Source: Bradyrhizobium ottawaense (GTDB taxonomy: Bacteria; Pseudomonadota; Alphaproteobacteria; Rhizobiales; Xanthobacteraceae). From it: a stretch of DNA of 64,000 bases. The DNA lies in contig NZ_LT629693.1 of NCBI RefSeq assembly GCF_900099825.1, forward strand, positions 868,001-932,000, given 5' to 3'. Within the stretch, counting starts at the first letter, position 1. Each line of letters begins with the position of its first letter. Under the pieces are notes generated by a model. That model did no database searches, was not told the DNA's origin, and saw only the letters and a program-made list of their open reading frames with translations. Both the position numbers and the translations under genes were made by a program. Below, piece after piece: positions 17,876 through 27,213 of the stretch.

Positions 17876-19078
17876 TCAGCCGATGGCGCCGGCGGCGCGC
17901 ATCTGGGCGATCGTCGCCGTATCGAAGCCCGCTTCCTTCAGCACCTCATCGCTGTGCTGGCCCACCGAAGGCGGCATCCTCGGTTGCACCTTGTCCGCGC
18001 CACGCAACGCAATCGGGCTGTTGATCGTCCTGGTTTCGCTGCCGGCGAAGGGCACGAGAATATCGTTATCGAGGAGCTGCTGGTCCGACGGAATATCCTC
18101 CGGCGTCGCTACCACGTCGAACACGATCCCCCTTTCGGTCAGGCGCTTGCGCAATTCCGCGCGATCCTGCTTGGCGAACTCCTTGTCGAGCAATGCGATC
18201 AGCTCGCGCGAGCGCGCCAATCGATCCACCTTCTTGGCAAAACGCGGGTCATCGATCAGATCCTCTCGATCGAGACACTTCATGAACTCCGGCCACTGCT
18301 TTTCTTCATTGAGAATGGTCAGGATCAGCCAGCGACCGTCGCGGCACTTGTAGTAGTTCGTCAGCGCATTGAACGCGACCTCGCGTGCCGGGCGGTCGGT
18401 GAAGGTCGCGCCGCACAATGCTGCCTGCGCGTTGTAGCCGTTGGCCCAGAGCCCGTTCGCCACCAGCGACGACGTGACCTCCGTGCCCTTGCCGGTGGTC
18501 TGCCGCTGATAGAGCCCCATCACGATCCCGGAAAAAAGCGTGAACCCCGCCGAGTGATCGCCCATGCCGTTCGCAGGACGCACCGGCACCGATTCAGACG
18601 ACGCGCGAACGGTATCCATCAAACCCGACCGCGCCCACCATGCCGTGACATCGAAGCCCGGCTTGGTCGCCTCGGCGCCGTTCTCGCCATACCCGGAAAA
18701 CGAGGCATAGATCAGCCGGTCGTTCAGCGCCGACAATGCTTCATAGCCGATGCCAAGCTTCTTGCGGACGGCGGCGGGATAGTTGGTGATGAACACATCG
18801 GCCTGCGAGGCGAGACGCTGGACCGCGGTCCTGCCCTCGGGCTTCCCCATATCGACCGCGAGGCTGCGCTTGTTGCGCGAGCCGAGCATCCAGGCATAGT
18901 TCTGGTCGCTCTTCGGGTGGCCGGGAAGTTTCGTGAGATGCCGGTAAGGATCCCCTGCCCCCGGCGGCTCGATCTTGACGACATCGGCGCCGAAGTCGGA
19001 AAGAATCGTGGCCGCCGCGGGTGCAGCGATAAAGCTGCCGCAATCGATCACCTTCAAGCCTTCGAACAAAAGTCCCAT
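17876..19078 (-). CDS. CaiB/BaiF (class III) CoA-transferase
   Basis: A 400-residue family III CoA-transferase that moves CoA between acyl-CoA and a free acid. The N-terminus LLFEGLKVIDCGSFIAAPAA is typical. The catalytic aspartate is visible in ANGMGDHSAGF near residue 170. The start at 19078 has GGGAGG upstream. It lies between the SDR and the carnitine-dehydrogenase-like gene on the same strand, which suggests CoA activation of the same metabolite those enzymes oxidise. The specific acid is not deducible. Confidence 0.92.
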   Translation of the reverse strand: MGLLFEGLKVIDCGSFIAAPAAATILSDFGADVVKIEPPGAGDPYRHLTKLPGHPKSDQNYAWMLGSRNKRSLAVDMGKPEGRTAVQRLASQADVFITNYPAAVRKKLGIGYEALSALNDRLIYASFSGYGENGAEATKPGFDVTAWWARSGLMDTVRASSESVPVRPANGMGDHSAGFTLFSGIVMGLYQRQTTGKGTEVTSSLVANGLWANGYNAQAALCGATFTDRPAREVAFNALTNYYKCRDGRWLILTILNEEKQWPEFMKCLDREDLIDDPRFAKKVDRLARSRELIALLDKEFAKQDRAELRKRLTERGIVFDVVATPEDIPSDQQLLDNDILVPFAGSETRTINSPIALRGADKVQPRMPPSVGQHSDEVLKEAGFDTATIAQMRAAGAIG

Positions 19079-19136
19079 CTCGTTCCTCCCGTTGATCGCG
19101 TCGGTTCCGGCCTGGATGATTCGATTGCGACGTCTA

Positions 19137-20099
19137 TTATTTGCTTGCCTTCACCGCCTTGAGCGCGCGGATGATCGCCAGTTGCTTGGCGTCGCGTTCA
19201 TTTTCGAGTTGCTCGGGTGGCTGCGCGGCGAAGGATGCCTCAGCCTGCGCGATGATCTTGTCCTGCGCGGCCTCATCCAGATTGACCGGCGCCATGCTCT
19301 TCCAGGCCTCGTTGAGACCCGGACCGAACTGCTTGAAGAAGGATTTGAAACCACCCGCGCCGCCGCCGAGATGGAACGAGCGGAACGGACCGTCCGCCGC
19401 CCAGCGCAAGCCGATCGAACTCGTCACGATATCGTCGAGCTCATCGACTTTGACGACGCCCTGAATGACGAGGTGGCAGCACTCCCGGAAAATCGCCCTT
19501 TGCAGGCGGTTCGCAACGAAGCCGGGCATTTCCTTGTGCACCACGCGCGGCACCTTGCCGAGCGCCGCGTAGAACGCGACCGCGTCATCCACCGCCTCCG
19601 GGCTCGTCTTCTCGCCGGGAACGACCTCGACCAACGGAATCAAATGGGGCGGATTGAAGGGATGCCCCACCAGCAACCGCTCGGGCCGGGACATCTTGAG
19701 CGCCTGCTCCGTCGCGGTCTTGGCGGAACTCGACGAAAGCATCAGCGCGTGCTCGCCCACGACCTTGCCGATGCGTGCCCATAAGTCCTGCTTGAACTCG
19801 ATCCGCTCCGGTCCGTTTTCCTGAACGAGATCGGCGCCTGCGACCGAGCGTTCGAGATCGGACTCGAAGCTCAGCTTCTTTTCCAGATTGTTTGTCGGCA
19901 GCCCAAGCTCCCTAAGCGTCGACAGATTGTTGCGGATATAGTCGCGGACGATGGTCTCGACGTCCGGGCGCGGATCGTTGACAACCACCGCCAGGCCGTG
20001 CGCCAGAAAGAGCGCCGTCCACGACGCGCCGATCACACCGGCGCCGATCACGGTGACCTTCGAGTATCGGTTCAGAATATCCTGCTGAGCTGTGGCCAT
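19137..20099 (-). CDS. 3-hydroxyacyl-CoA dehydrogenase / L-carnitine dehydrogenase-like protein
   Basis: A 320-residue NAD-dependent dehydrogenase. The Rossmann motif VIGAGVIGASW is at about 16-26. The HPFNPPHLIPLVEVVPG segment near 140 contains the catalytic-region His of the family. The C-terminal segment GLRWAADGPFRSFHLGGGAGG resembles L-carnitine dehydrogenases and lambda-crystallins more than FadB-type enzymes. It should oxidise a 3-hydroxy acid or its CoA ester to the 3-keto form. It ends up next to acetoacetate decarboxylase, nine bases upstream, which could then decarboxylate a 3-keto acid. Confidence 0.88.
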   Translation of the reverse strand: MATAQQDILNRYSKVTVIGAGVIGASWTALFLAHGLAVVVNDPRPDVETIVRDYIRNNLSTLRELGLPTNNLEKKLSFESDLERSVAGADLVQENGPERIEFKQDLWARIGKVVGEHALMLSSSSAKTATEQALKMSRPERLLVGHPFNPPHLIPLVEVVPGEKTSPEAVDDAVAFYAALGKVPRVVHKEMPGFVANRLQRAIFRECCHLVIQGVVKVDELDDIVTSSIGLRWAADGPFRSFHLGGGAGGFKSFFKQFGPGLNEAWKSMAPVNLDEAAQDKIIAQAEASFAAQPPEQLENERDAKQLAIIRALKAVKASK

Positions 20100-20108
20100 G
20101 ATATCAGC

Positions 20109-20873
20109 CTATTTCCTTGAACTCGTCGAAGGCGCGCTGTCAGTGAGATAGTCGTAGATGACAACGGCCGGCGAAAGCGTGAGGTCTGTCAGGATGTGTG
20201 TGGCCGAAATGATCTCACGGACCGGAAGATCCGCGAGCGGCGCCAGCACATGTTCGAACAGTTGCAGCCGCGCCGGCCCCCGCCACGCGCCCTTCACCGA
20301 GATATTGGTGATCTCGGTACGGACCAGTTCGCAAATGCGCGGGCGCTTTTCGTAGCTCGGAAGAATCTTCAGCATGAACGTGGGCACGCAGATTTCCTGC
20401 CGCGCCTTTTCCAGATCCATCGGCTTGTGCTTGTAGCCCATCGTTGCGCGGGCGACGCTGAGCGTGCCGTAATCCAGCGTGCCCACCAGTGTATCGGAAT
20501 CGACGAACAGCTTCGCCGAGCCGAGCTTCTTCGGAAACGCACTGAGCTCGCGGCCCGCGGCAATTGCCGGCAGGTTATCGAGATACATCCCGATAATGTA
20601 TTCGCCGACTTCCTCCTTGTGCCGGACGACCGCGGCCTGCCCGCACTCGACATATGAACCATAGCCGGTGGTATCCGGCATGTTCATCACTTCGAAGCGC
20701 ACCAGCGGCTCGTCGACTTCAAGCGGCTCGGGCACTTGTTTGACGAGAGCTTCCCGGTCCGTCCGGTAGGTGATGTTCAGATATTCGCGCGATGTGAAGC
20801 GATGCGGGCCTGGAACAAAAGCCGGAGCTCCGGTCGGCGTTGTGTACTGCTTGAGCACGTCCTCTTTTTTCAT
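20109..20873 (-). CDS. adc: Acetoacetate decarboxylase family protein
   Basis: A 254-residue protein, near the usual 245-250. The Schiff-base motif FPKKLG is present at about residue 115, with the preceding GRELSA segment as in clostridial Adc; the first lysine of the pair forms the imine and the second lowers its pKa. The enzyme converts acetoacetate to acetone and CO2, though relatives act on other 3-keto acids. The start at 20873 is where the conserved N-terminus begins. It is the first gene of a run with the dehydrogenase, CoA-transferase and SDR. Confidence 0.9.
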   Translation of the reverse strand: MKKEDVLKQYTTPTGAPAFVPGPHRFTSREYLNITYRTDREALVKQVPEPLEVDEPLVRFEVMNMPDTTGYGSYVECGQAAVVRHKEEVGEYIIGMYLDNLPAIAAGRELSAFPKKLGSAKLFVDSDTLVGTLDYGTLSVARATMGYKHKPMDLEKARQEICVPTFMLKILPSYEKRPRICELVRTEITNISVKGAWRGPARLQLFEHVLAPLADLPVREIISATHILTDLTLSPAVVIYDYLTDSAPSTSSRK

Positions 20874-21105
20874 CTTGACGCTCACCCTTGAGTTAGACGT
20901 TTCAGCGTTCGGTATCGGCGACAGCCTCGCAACATATTCGCGGCGTTCCGCACCGGCCGCCAGTACGGACCTTCGGGCCCGTCCCTGCAAGCCGGATCAT
21001 TGCGAAATCACGAGCCTTGTCCCGGAGACGTGCCGCGCCAATATTCTCCCGCGTTGCAGCAGAGCCGGTTCGTGCCCGCCTCCCATACGAGCCGGGTGTC
21101 GCCTA

Positions 21106-21528
21106 TCAGGCCTTCTTGGATTCGATCGCCGCCCGCGCTTCGGCAAAGCTTTCGCGCATCCGATCGAGGATGATCTTGGGCGCTTCGGTACTCGATTTCT
21201 GGACCAGTTCAGCGACGTCCCTGGTATTCTTGACGGTCGCCTCGAACATGCGCTTGGCCAATTCAGCCTGCTTGGTCATGACTTCCTGAGGAGAACCGCC
21301 CGGCTTGAAGTCTGCGATCATTTGCCGGGCCTCGCGCCCCACCTCAGCCAGGATTTCCTGCTGTTTTGCGAAAACCGCACGGCCTCCCTCCGACAACGTG
21401 GCCGCCGACTTCTGCATCGCCTCGATATTCTTGCGGTGGATGTCGAGAAACGGCTGGTAATCGACCTTCGGCAAATTGATCTGCTTTGCCATATCGGCGA
21501 ACATATCCATCACGGTCTTGTCGGCCAT
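21106..21528 (-). CDS. Phasin family protein
   Basis: A 140-residue, almost entirely helical, Ala/Lys/Glu/Gln-rich protein without Cys. It matches the phasin_2-like pattern: an N-terminal FADMAKQINLPKVDYQPFLDIHRKN, then long amphipathic helices. Phasins coat polyhydroxyalkanoate granules. GAGGAAG stands just before the ATG at 21528. It sits between an acyl-CoA ligase (upstream) and acetoacetate decarboxylase (downstream) on the same strand, which ties the cluster to storage-polymer or ketone-body metabolism. Confidence 0.85.
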   Translation of the reverse strand: MADKTVMDMFADMAKQINLPKVDYQPFLDIHRKNIEAMQKSAATLSEGGRAVFAKQQEILAEVGREARQMIADFKPGGSPQEVMTKQAELAKRMFEATVKNTRDVAELVQKSSTEAPKIILDRMRESFAEARAAIESKKA

Positions 21529-21666
21529 TTCTTCCTCCCTGTTGATTTGTGCGTGGAGCTGTTTTGTGTTGCCCACGTCGTTGTTTGTCTCGCATCATAG
21601 TCGGGTCGGCTTCGATTAATCAATCAAACGATCCAATCAGCCACGAAACGCAATTTATTGCTTCGG

Positions 21667-23313
21667 CTAACCGTCGCCGTATTTCGTGCGCAACACCTTC
21701 TTGTCGATCTTGCCGACGCTTGTCTTGTCGAGCGCTTCGACAAACATGATCCTGTCCGGAATGGCAAAACGCGAGATCACGCCCTTGTCGGCATAGGTTT
21801 TGACATGCTTCTGCACGCTGGCATCGTCGATACTGCCTGCTCGCCGTGCGACCAGGATGGCGAGCGGTCGCTCGCCCCATTTGGCATCCGCCACGCCGAT
21901 GATCGCGGCCTCGCTCAGGCCTGGCATCTGGAGCAGGATGTCCTCCAACTCGATCGACGAAATCCATTCACCTCCGGTCTTGATCACGTCCTTGATCCGG
22001 TCTGTAATCTGGACGACGCCGTGCGCGGTCATGGTGCCGATGTCGCCGGTGTGAAGATAGCCGCCCTCCCAGAGCTTTTCCGAAGACGCCGGATTGTTGA
22101 GGTATCCCATCGTCAGCCACGGCGCGCGGACGACGATTTCTCCAGGCGTGCGGCCGTCGTGAGCGACGTCCTTCATCTCGGCATCCACGATGCGGAAGTC
22201 GACCAGCGGCACCGGTGTTCCGGTCTTGGTGCGAAGCTCAACCTCCTCGTCGAGGTTTCCGGTCAGCTCATGCTCCCTGAGCTGAGCGATCGTCAGGATG
22301 GGACCGGACTCCGACATGCCATAGCCCGCGAAGATGTCGATGCCGCGCTGCATCGCGGCCTTGGCCAGCGCCTTGGTCAACGCGGCACCGCCGATCACCA
22401 TTTTCAGCCCGGAAAGATCGACATCCCCGCCGTTCGGCGCCGACAGCAGCATTTGCAGGATCGTCGGAACGCAATGGCTAAACGTCACGCCCTCGGTCTT
22501 GATCAGGTTCAAGAGGAGTTCGGGTTGATACCGGCCGGGATAGACCTGTTTTACGCCCGCTGCGGTCGCGGCATAGGGCAATCCCCAGCCGTGGACGTGA
22601 AACATCGGCGTGATCGGCATGTACACGTCTTCGCGGTGAAACCGCCCTTGCTGCGCCGGCGAGCCGAACCCGACCAGATCGATCAGCGTGTGAAGCACAA
22701 GCTGGCGATGGCTGAAGTAGACTCCCTTGGGCGCGCCGGTGGTTCCCGTGGTGTAAAACATCGTCGCGCGGGTGTTCTCGTCGAAATCCTCGAACGTGAA
22801 ATCGGGTGAACTGTTTGCCAGCATCTCCTCATATTGACCGACGGTCTTGACCGGGCGGTTCGGAAACACGCCGTCATCCGACATCAGAATAATGCCTTCG
22901 ACGGATTCAAGCTGCCCCTGCAACTGCTCGATCAACGGAAGAAATTCGACGTTCACCAGCAGCAGCTTGGGACGCGCGTGATTGAGCGTGAACAGAACCT
23001 GCTCGGGCGACAGCCGGATATTGACGGTTTGAAGCGTGGCGCCGAGCATCGGGATTGCGAAATAGCATTCCAGATAGCGGTGGCTATCCCAATCCAGCAC
23101 GCCGACCACATCGCCGCGACGGACGCCTTTCGAAGTGAGGCCACTTGCAAGACGCCCGATCCGTTCGCGCAGATCGCGGTAGGTGTAGCGGCTGAGATCG
23201 CGGTAGACGATCTCCTGATCGGCCGACTGTGTCATCGGCGCGTGAAGAAGGTGCTTGATCAGCAGCGGGTATTTGTAGGCCGACGGCGTATGCTCGATCA
23301 GGAAATCAGGCAT
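21667..23313 (-). CDS. Acyl-CoA synthetase (long-chain-fatty-acid-CoA ligase type)
   Basis: A 548-residue ligase of the FadD3/medium-chain type. The adenylation motif is FYTTGTTGAPKGVYFSHRQ near 175-193. YGMSESGP follows near 340. The hinge DRIKDVIKTGGEWISS is near 430, and the catalytic lysine is in KTSVGKIDKKVLR at the C-terminus. The start at 23313 has GAGGGAG upstream. It is divergent from a TetR gene about 470 bases away, a common repressor/target arrangement for fatty-acid genes. Confidence 0.9.
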   Translation of the reverse strand: MPDFLIEHTPSAYKYPLLIKHLLHAPMTQSADQEIVYRDLSRYTYRDLRERIGRLASGLTSKGVRRGDVVGVLDWDSHRYLECYFAIPMLGATLQTVNIRLSPEQVLFTLNHARPKLLLVNVEFLPLIEQLQGQLESVEGIILMSDDGVFPNRPVKTVGQYEEMLANSSPDFTFEDFDENTRATMFYTTGTTGAPKGVYFSHRQLVLHTLIDLVGFGSPAQQGRFHREDVYMPITPMFHVHGWGLPYAATAAGVKQVYPGRYQPELLLNLIKTEGVTFSHCVPTILQMLLSAPNGGDVDLSGLKMVIGGAALTKALAKAAMQRGIDIFAGYGMSESGPILTIAQLREHELTGNLDEEVELRTKTGTPVPLVDFRIVDAEMKDVAHDGRTPGEIVVRAPWLTMGYLNNPASSEKLWEGGYLHTGDIGTMTAHGVVQITDRIKDVIKTGGEWISSIELEDILLQMPGLSEAAIIGVADAKWGERPLAILVARRAGSIDDASVQKHVKTYADKGVISRFAIPDRIMFVEALDKTSVGKIDKKVLRTKYGDG

Positions 23314-23783
23314 CGATTTCTCCCTCGGGTCTAGAAGACGTCGCCCCATGTCGTCCGAATTTTTTCGCCCGTTCCTGCCGCTCGGCTTCTTTCATCCGCG
23401 CCCTGTGGGCAGCAGCTAGGCCGAGCCGATTTCTTATTCTATCGTTCGCTTGGTTGAATATAAAGTCAAGCCGAATCCAGCACCAGGAGGTTGCGGGCTG
23501 GTCCGGTCCTGCGCGTATTGATGCACCGCATGATCAATGAAAGACCTTGCTCCTTGGGCGCTCCACGGTCCGCCTCACGCCAGCGCAGATGCCTGAGAGC
23601 CAGCGCTGACGCGAAGCGGATTGCTTCGCCTATCGGTCGCTTGATCGATTCTCTCCAGAAGTGTAGAAATCGGCGATCCATTGAAACGGTTTCTGCGGAC
23701 TCTGCCGAGGCGAATGGAAGCCAGAAGTTTGCCGGATCTCATGTTTGCGGCCGGATTCTCATCATTGACGGACTGAGCAGAAC
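23314..23783. other. Divergent regulatory region between acyl-CoA ligase and TetR gene
   Basis: No gene is visible. An imperfect inverted repeat, TTGA-N8-TCAA inside CTTG...CAAG at 23449-23470, lies about 135 bases before the ligase start. It is a possible TetR operator, with weak symmetry (7 of 11 pairs). The rest shows nothing I recognise. Confidence 0.3.
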
Positions 23784-24410
23784 ATGACGAAGCCCTTGGC
23801 GCGCGCGAAGGCTCGTACGAAAAAGCCGAAATCGTTACGGAAAGGCCCCGACCGGCGCCGGCAGATCCTTGCCGCCGCATCCGAACTGTTTGCCAAGAAT
23901 GGATTTGAAGGCACGTCGATCCGCGACATCGCAGCCGCGTCGGGCGTATTATCCGGTTCGCTGTACTATCACTTTCCGTCCAAGGAAGACCTGCTGTTCA
24001 CGGTGCACCAGGAAAGCCTCACGGCGATGCGCCAGGAGGTCGAAACCGCCATTGCCGGGATCAACGAGCCTTGGAAGAGGCTGGACGAGGCCATCGTTGC
24101 GCACTGCCGGATATTGCTCGGCGGCAGCGTAACTCGCGCGATCCTCACGCCGCCGCGCTACTACCATCTCAAGGGGGTCCGAAAGCTGGTGCGTCAGCGC
24201 GACGCCTACGAGCAGATCTTCGCCAGCCTCATCGACGATTTGCCGCTGCGCGCCGATTGCGACCGGCACGCTTTCCGGCTGTCGATCCTTGGCGCCATGA
24301 ACTGGACCGTATTCTGGTACACCGCAGGCGGCCGCTTGAGTGTCGACGATGTCGGCCGGCAGATCGCCCTCATGGTTCGGGGCGCAGCCAGCAACGTCAC
24401 GACCAAATAG
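23784..24410 (+). CDS. TetR family transcriptional regulator
   Basis: A 208-residue regulator with a basic N-terminal tail (many Lys/Arg in the first 30 residues), a helix-turn-helix with IRDIAAASGVLSGSLYYHF near 45-65, and a C-terminal domain of the FadR/KstR-like sort. It is divergent from the acyl-CoA ligase and likely represses it and the downstream phasin, releasing on an acyl-CoA. The ribosome site is weak. Nothing is unusual about length or composition. Confidence 0.88.
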   Translation: MTKPLARAKARTKKPKSLRKGPDRRRQILAAASELFAKNGFEGTSIRDIAAASGVLSGSLYYHFPSKEDLLFTVHQESLTAMRQEVETAIAGINEPWKRLDEAIVAHCRILLGGSVTRAILTPPRYYHLKGVRKLVRQRDAYEQIFASLIDDLPLRADCDRHAFRLSILGAMNWTVFWYTAGGRLSVDDVGRQIALMVRGAASNVTTK

Positions 24411-24627
24411 CGCTCGTGTTCGTTCGCAAATCGGTATCCGGGAATGCCTTACCACTCCAAAGGGAATGAACCACCAACCTGTGGATCGCAGAGCAGACGA
24501 ATTGCGAACGTTTGTACCCGGTTTGACATCCCGGTGCACGCATCGTCCGCCGGAAAGGCCGAGCGTCCGCGCGTGGCGGCCTTCACTCAATCGACATCCC
24601 GAAACCGGCGCGTCCGGCTCCGTCCGA

Positions 24628-24921
24628 CTAGCCCAGCGAGTTGATGATTTCCCGATAGGCTGCTTCAGGAAACGCTTTCAGCGTGTGCGTCCGGACGTTT
24701 CCCAGCATACCCACCTGCATGCTGAAACGTGCCGCTACAGCGTCGTCAGGAGCCTCGTAGATCGCGACGATGTCATAGTCACCCATGGTGAGGAAAAAGT
24801 GTTTGAACTCGCCGCTCATGTCTTTGAGAGCTTTCTTCGCCGCGTCCAGGCGACGTGGCGAGTCCTTCACTTTCAGCGCTCCCTGGTCGGTCCAGTTTGC
24901 AAGCATGACGTATGTGGTCAT
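24628..24921 (-). CDS. GYD domain-containing protein
   Basis: A 97-residue soluble protein of the GYD superfamily. It begins MTTYVMLANWTDQG and contains the family's TMGDYDIVAIYEAPDD segment at about residues 50-65. Function of the family is not known; it has a ferredoxin-like dimeric fold. The start at 24921 has AAGGAGAAGG upstream; longer in-frame starts give a highly basic, unlikely N-terminus. It lies downstream of the ornithine aminotransferase on the same strand, with the aminotransferase stop about 90 bases before it. Confidence 0.85.
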   Translation of the reverse strand: MTTYVMLANWTDQGALKVKDSPRRLDAAKKALKDMSGEFKHFFLTMGDYDIVAIYEAPDDAVAARFSMQVGMLGNVRTHTLKAFPEAAYREIINSLG

Positions 24922-25011
24922 AGCCCTTCTCCTTCTGGTACGAGGCATTGGTATCTGCTGCGGCGCAGGCGCTTTCTGCCGCGGCCGATTTTTCCGCTTC
25001 CGCATCAGGTT

Positions 25012-26265
25012 CTAGCTGTGGGCTCCCTGTTCGTGATGCGCTTCAACAGACGATGAAGCGACCTCCTCCAGTACTTCAGCAAACCTGTCCACGGCCCAGT
25101 CGACTTGCGATTCGCTGATGATCAGCGGTGGCGCAAAACGTATGGTGTTGCGATGCGTGTCCTTGGTCAGCACGCCGGATTGAAACAGGCGCCTGACCAA
25201 CGCACCGGCATCCGCCATGTCCCGGTGCAGTTCGACGCCGGCGAACAAGCCCCGCCCGCGCACCTCGCGAATGACGGGATTGTCGATCGAGGCGAGCCTG
25301 CGCAACAGATGCGCGCCGACGGCCGCAGCATGTTCCACCAGCCGTTCATCGATTAACGTGTCGAGCGCGGCGAGCCCAACGGCCGCGGCGATCGGATTGC
25401 CTCCGAACGTGCTGCCGTGATCGCCGGGCGTAAAGACATCCATGACGTCCCGGCGGGCCAGGAACAACGACACCGGCAGCAGCCCGCCACCAAGCGCCTT
25501 GCCGAGCATCAGTCCGTCAGGTTGCACGCCGTCGTGCTGACATGCCAGCAACCGGCCGGTGCGTCCGAGCCCGCTCTGCACCTCGTCGCACAGCAGCAGC
25601 ACATTGTTGGCCCGGCAGATGCGCGCGACTTCGGACAGATAACCCGGAGGCGGCACGTTGATGCCCCCCTCTCCCTGAATGGGTTCGATCAGAAATGCCG
25701 CCGTTTCGGCCGTCATCGCCGCGGCCAGCGCGCCCGCGTCGCCAAACGGCACGAGCTTGAAACCGGGCGGAAATGGTCCGAAACCATCGCGATATTGGGC
25801 GACGGAGGAAAAACCAACGATCGAAATGGTACGGCCGTGGAAATTGCCTTCCGCGGCGATGATTTCCGCCCGACCGGCAGGCACACCCTTGACCTTGTAG
25901 GCCCATTTACGCGCCGCCTTGAGCGCAGTCTCCACGGCCTCCGCACCGCTATTCATCGGCAAAGCCGCATCCATGCCGGTGAGAGTGCAGGCCCGGGCCA
26001 GGAAAGGTCCCAACCGGTCGCTGAAATAGGCCCGCGAAATCGTGTCAAGGCGCTGGGCTTGCTCGGTCAGCGCCTTGACGAGACGCGGATGACAATGGCC
26101 GAAACTGACCGCGGAATAGGCGCCCATCATATCGATGTAACGACGACCGCTATCGTCCCAGACGTAAACCCCCTCCCCGCGGACGATTGTGACCGGTAAG
26201 GGCGCATAGTTTCCGGCGCCGAAGCGAGCTTCAAGGCTGGCATTGATCGCGCGATCGCCGCTCAT
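25012..26265 (-). CDS. rocD: Ornithine aminotransferase (class III, PLP-dependent)
   Basis: A 417-residue class III aminotransferase. The PLP lysine is in LMLGKALGGG near 260, the Asp contacting the pyridine nitrogen is in LLLCDEVQSG near 230, and SGAEAVETALKAARKW lies near 107. The N-terminus NYAPLPVTIVRGEGVYVWD is typical of ornithine-oxo-acid aminotransferase, which converts ornithine to glutamate semialdehyde. Acetylornithine or GABA aminotransferases are less likely by that N-terminus. GGGAGAG precedes the ATG. Possible partner enzymes such as arginase are not nearby. Confidence 0.86.
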   Translation of the reverse strand: MSGDRAINASLEARFGAGNYAPLPVTIVRGEGVYVWDDSGRRYIDMMGAYSAVSFGHCHPRLVKALTEQAQRLDTISRAYFSDRLGPFLARACTLTGMDAALPMNSGAEAVETALKAARKWAYKVKGVPAGRAEIIAAEGNFHGRTISIVGFSSVAQYRDGFGPFPPGFKLVPFGDAGALAAAMTAETAAFLIEPIQGEGGINVPPPGYLSEVARICRANNVLLLCDEVQSGLGRTGRLLACQHDGVQPDGLMLGKALGGGLLPVSLFLARRDVMDVFTPGDHGSTFGGNPIAAAVGLAALDTLIDERLVEHAAAVGAHLLRRLASIDNPVIREVRGRGLFAGVELHRDMADAGALVRRLFQSGVLTKDTHRNTIRFAPPLIISESQVDWAVDRFAEVLEEVASSSVEAHHEQGAHS

Positions 26266-26630
26266 GACACGCTCTCCCTATCAGGGCACCCCCAATGCCT
26301 ATGTCGCTGCCGTTCCCTTACATGTAGGACGACGGGTACAAAAAACGAGGCAGGATCGCAAAACCACTCGAGAATCATGAGTTTCCGGTGGTCCGGGAAT
26401 TCGAAACTCGCTCGGGAAGCTGCCGACCGATGCGGCGATCTGCAGCGCACGCGCTCGGTAGCGTCGACAGCGAGAGCTTTCCGGCTGCCTCGCGATAGAG
26501 CGACGAATTGCACCCGGCCGATGGAAGTTCTATGCTGGGTCCCCAACCACGCAGCCGGCCATCGTACGGCGAGAGTCTGCAGGGGAGACCTCACGGTGGA
26601 TGGTTTGCATTTCGCACCGGAGGTAATGTC
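26266..26630. other. Divergent intergenic region, ornithine aminotransferase / YbaK-type gene
   Basis: About 365 bases with no supported gene. It should hold both promoters. A TACATGTA palindrome occurs at 26319-26326, about 55 bases upstream of the aminotransferase start; I cannot assign it to a regulator. Confidence 0.35.
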
Positions 26631-27101
26631 ATGTCCATTGCTCCCACACTCCAAAAATACCTGGCCGCCGAGAACATCCAATACGAGGTGATCCCGCACG
26701 AACTCAGCATGACGTCCACGCGTACCGCTGAGGCATGCCATATCTCGGGGGATCGCCTCGCCAAGGGCATCGTTTTGCGGCGCGACCACGAATATATGCT
26801 GGCCGTGCTGCCCGCGTCGCACCACGTCCGCCTGTCGGATCTGAGGGAACAGCTCGGCGACAACGTCCACATGGCCGATGAAACCGAGGTCAATCAACTG
26901 TTCCGCGACTGCGTACACGGTGCGGTTCCTGCCGTCGGCAAATGCTACGGGCTGGATATCATCGTCGACAACAGCATCGAGGCACAGCCGGACATCTATA
27001 TGGAAGCCGGCGATCACGAGACGCTGCTTCATATGGGTCACGCGCAGTTTTCGCGGCTGACGGCCAATGCACCGCACGGGTGCTTTAGCACGCACGACTG
27101 A
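26631..27101 (+). CDS. YbaK/ProX-type aminoacyl-tRNA deacylase domain protein
   Basis: A 156-residue single-domain protein of the YbaK/EbsC/ProXp family, whose members hydrolyse misacylated tRNA in trans. The conserved lysine segment RLAKGIVLRRD is near 45 and the Gly-Leu-Asp motif CYGLDIIVDNSIE near 105. The start at 26631 is preceded by CGGAGG; an earlier frame extension has no family similarity. Its amino-acid specificity cannot be assigned. The CBS gene follows on the same strand after about 110 bases. Confidence 0.82.
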   Translation: MSIAPTLQKYLAAENIQYEVIPHELSMTSTRTAEACHISGDRLAKGIVLRRDHEYMLAVLPASHHVRLSDLREQLGDNVHMADETEVNQLFRDCVHGAVPAVGKCYGLDIIVDNSIEAQPDIYMEAGDHETLLHMGHAQFSRLTANAPHGCFSTHD

Positions 27102-27213
27102 GCCTTTGTCGACCGTATCCGGGGCTGGGCATATTGTTGAGCGACCATCCGGGAACCCGGTTGGGCTCAACTGCATTGCAAGTGTACCTGAAACCCAAAA
27201 ACGGAGGTCCACC

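Noticed and set aside
24423..24510. 9-bp inverted repeat (CGTTCGCAA/TTGCGAACG) after the TetR gene
   Set aside because: The arms are about 70 bases apart with no stem extension; chance is likely.
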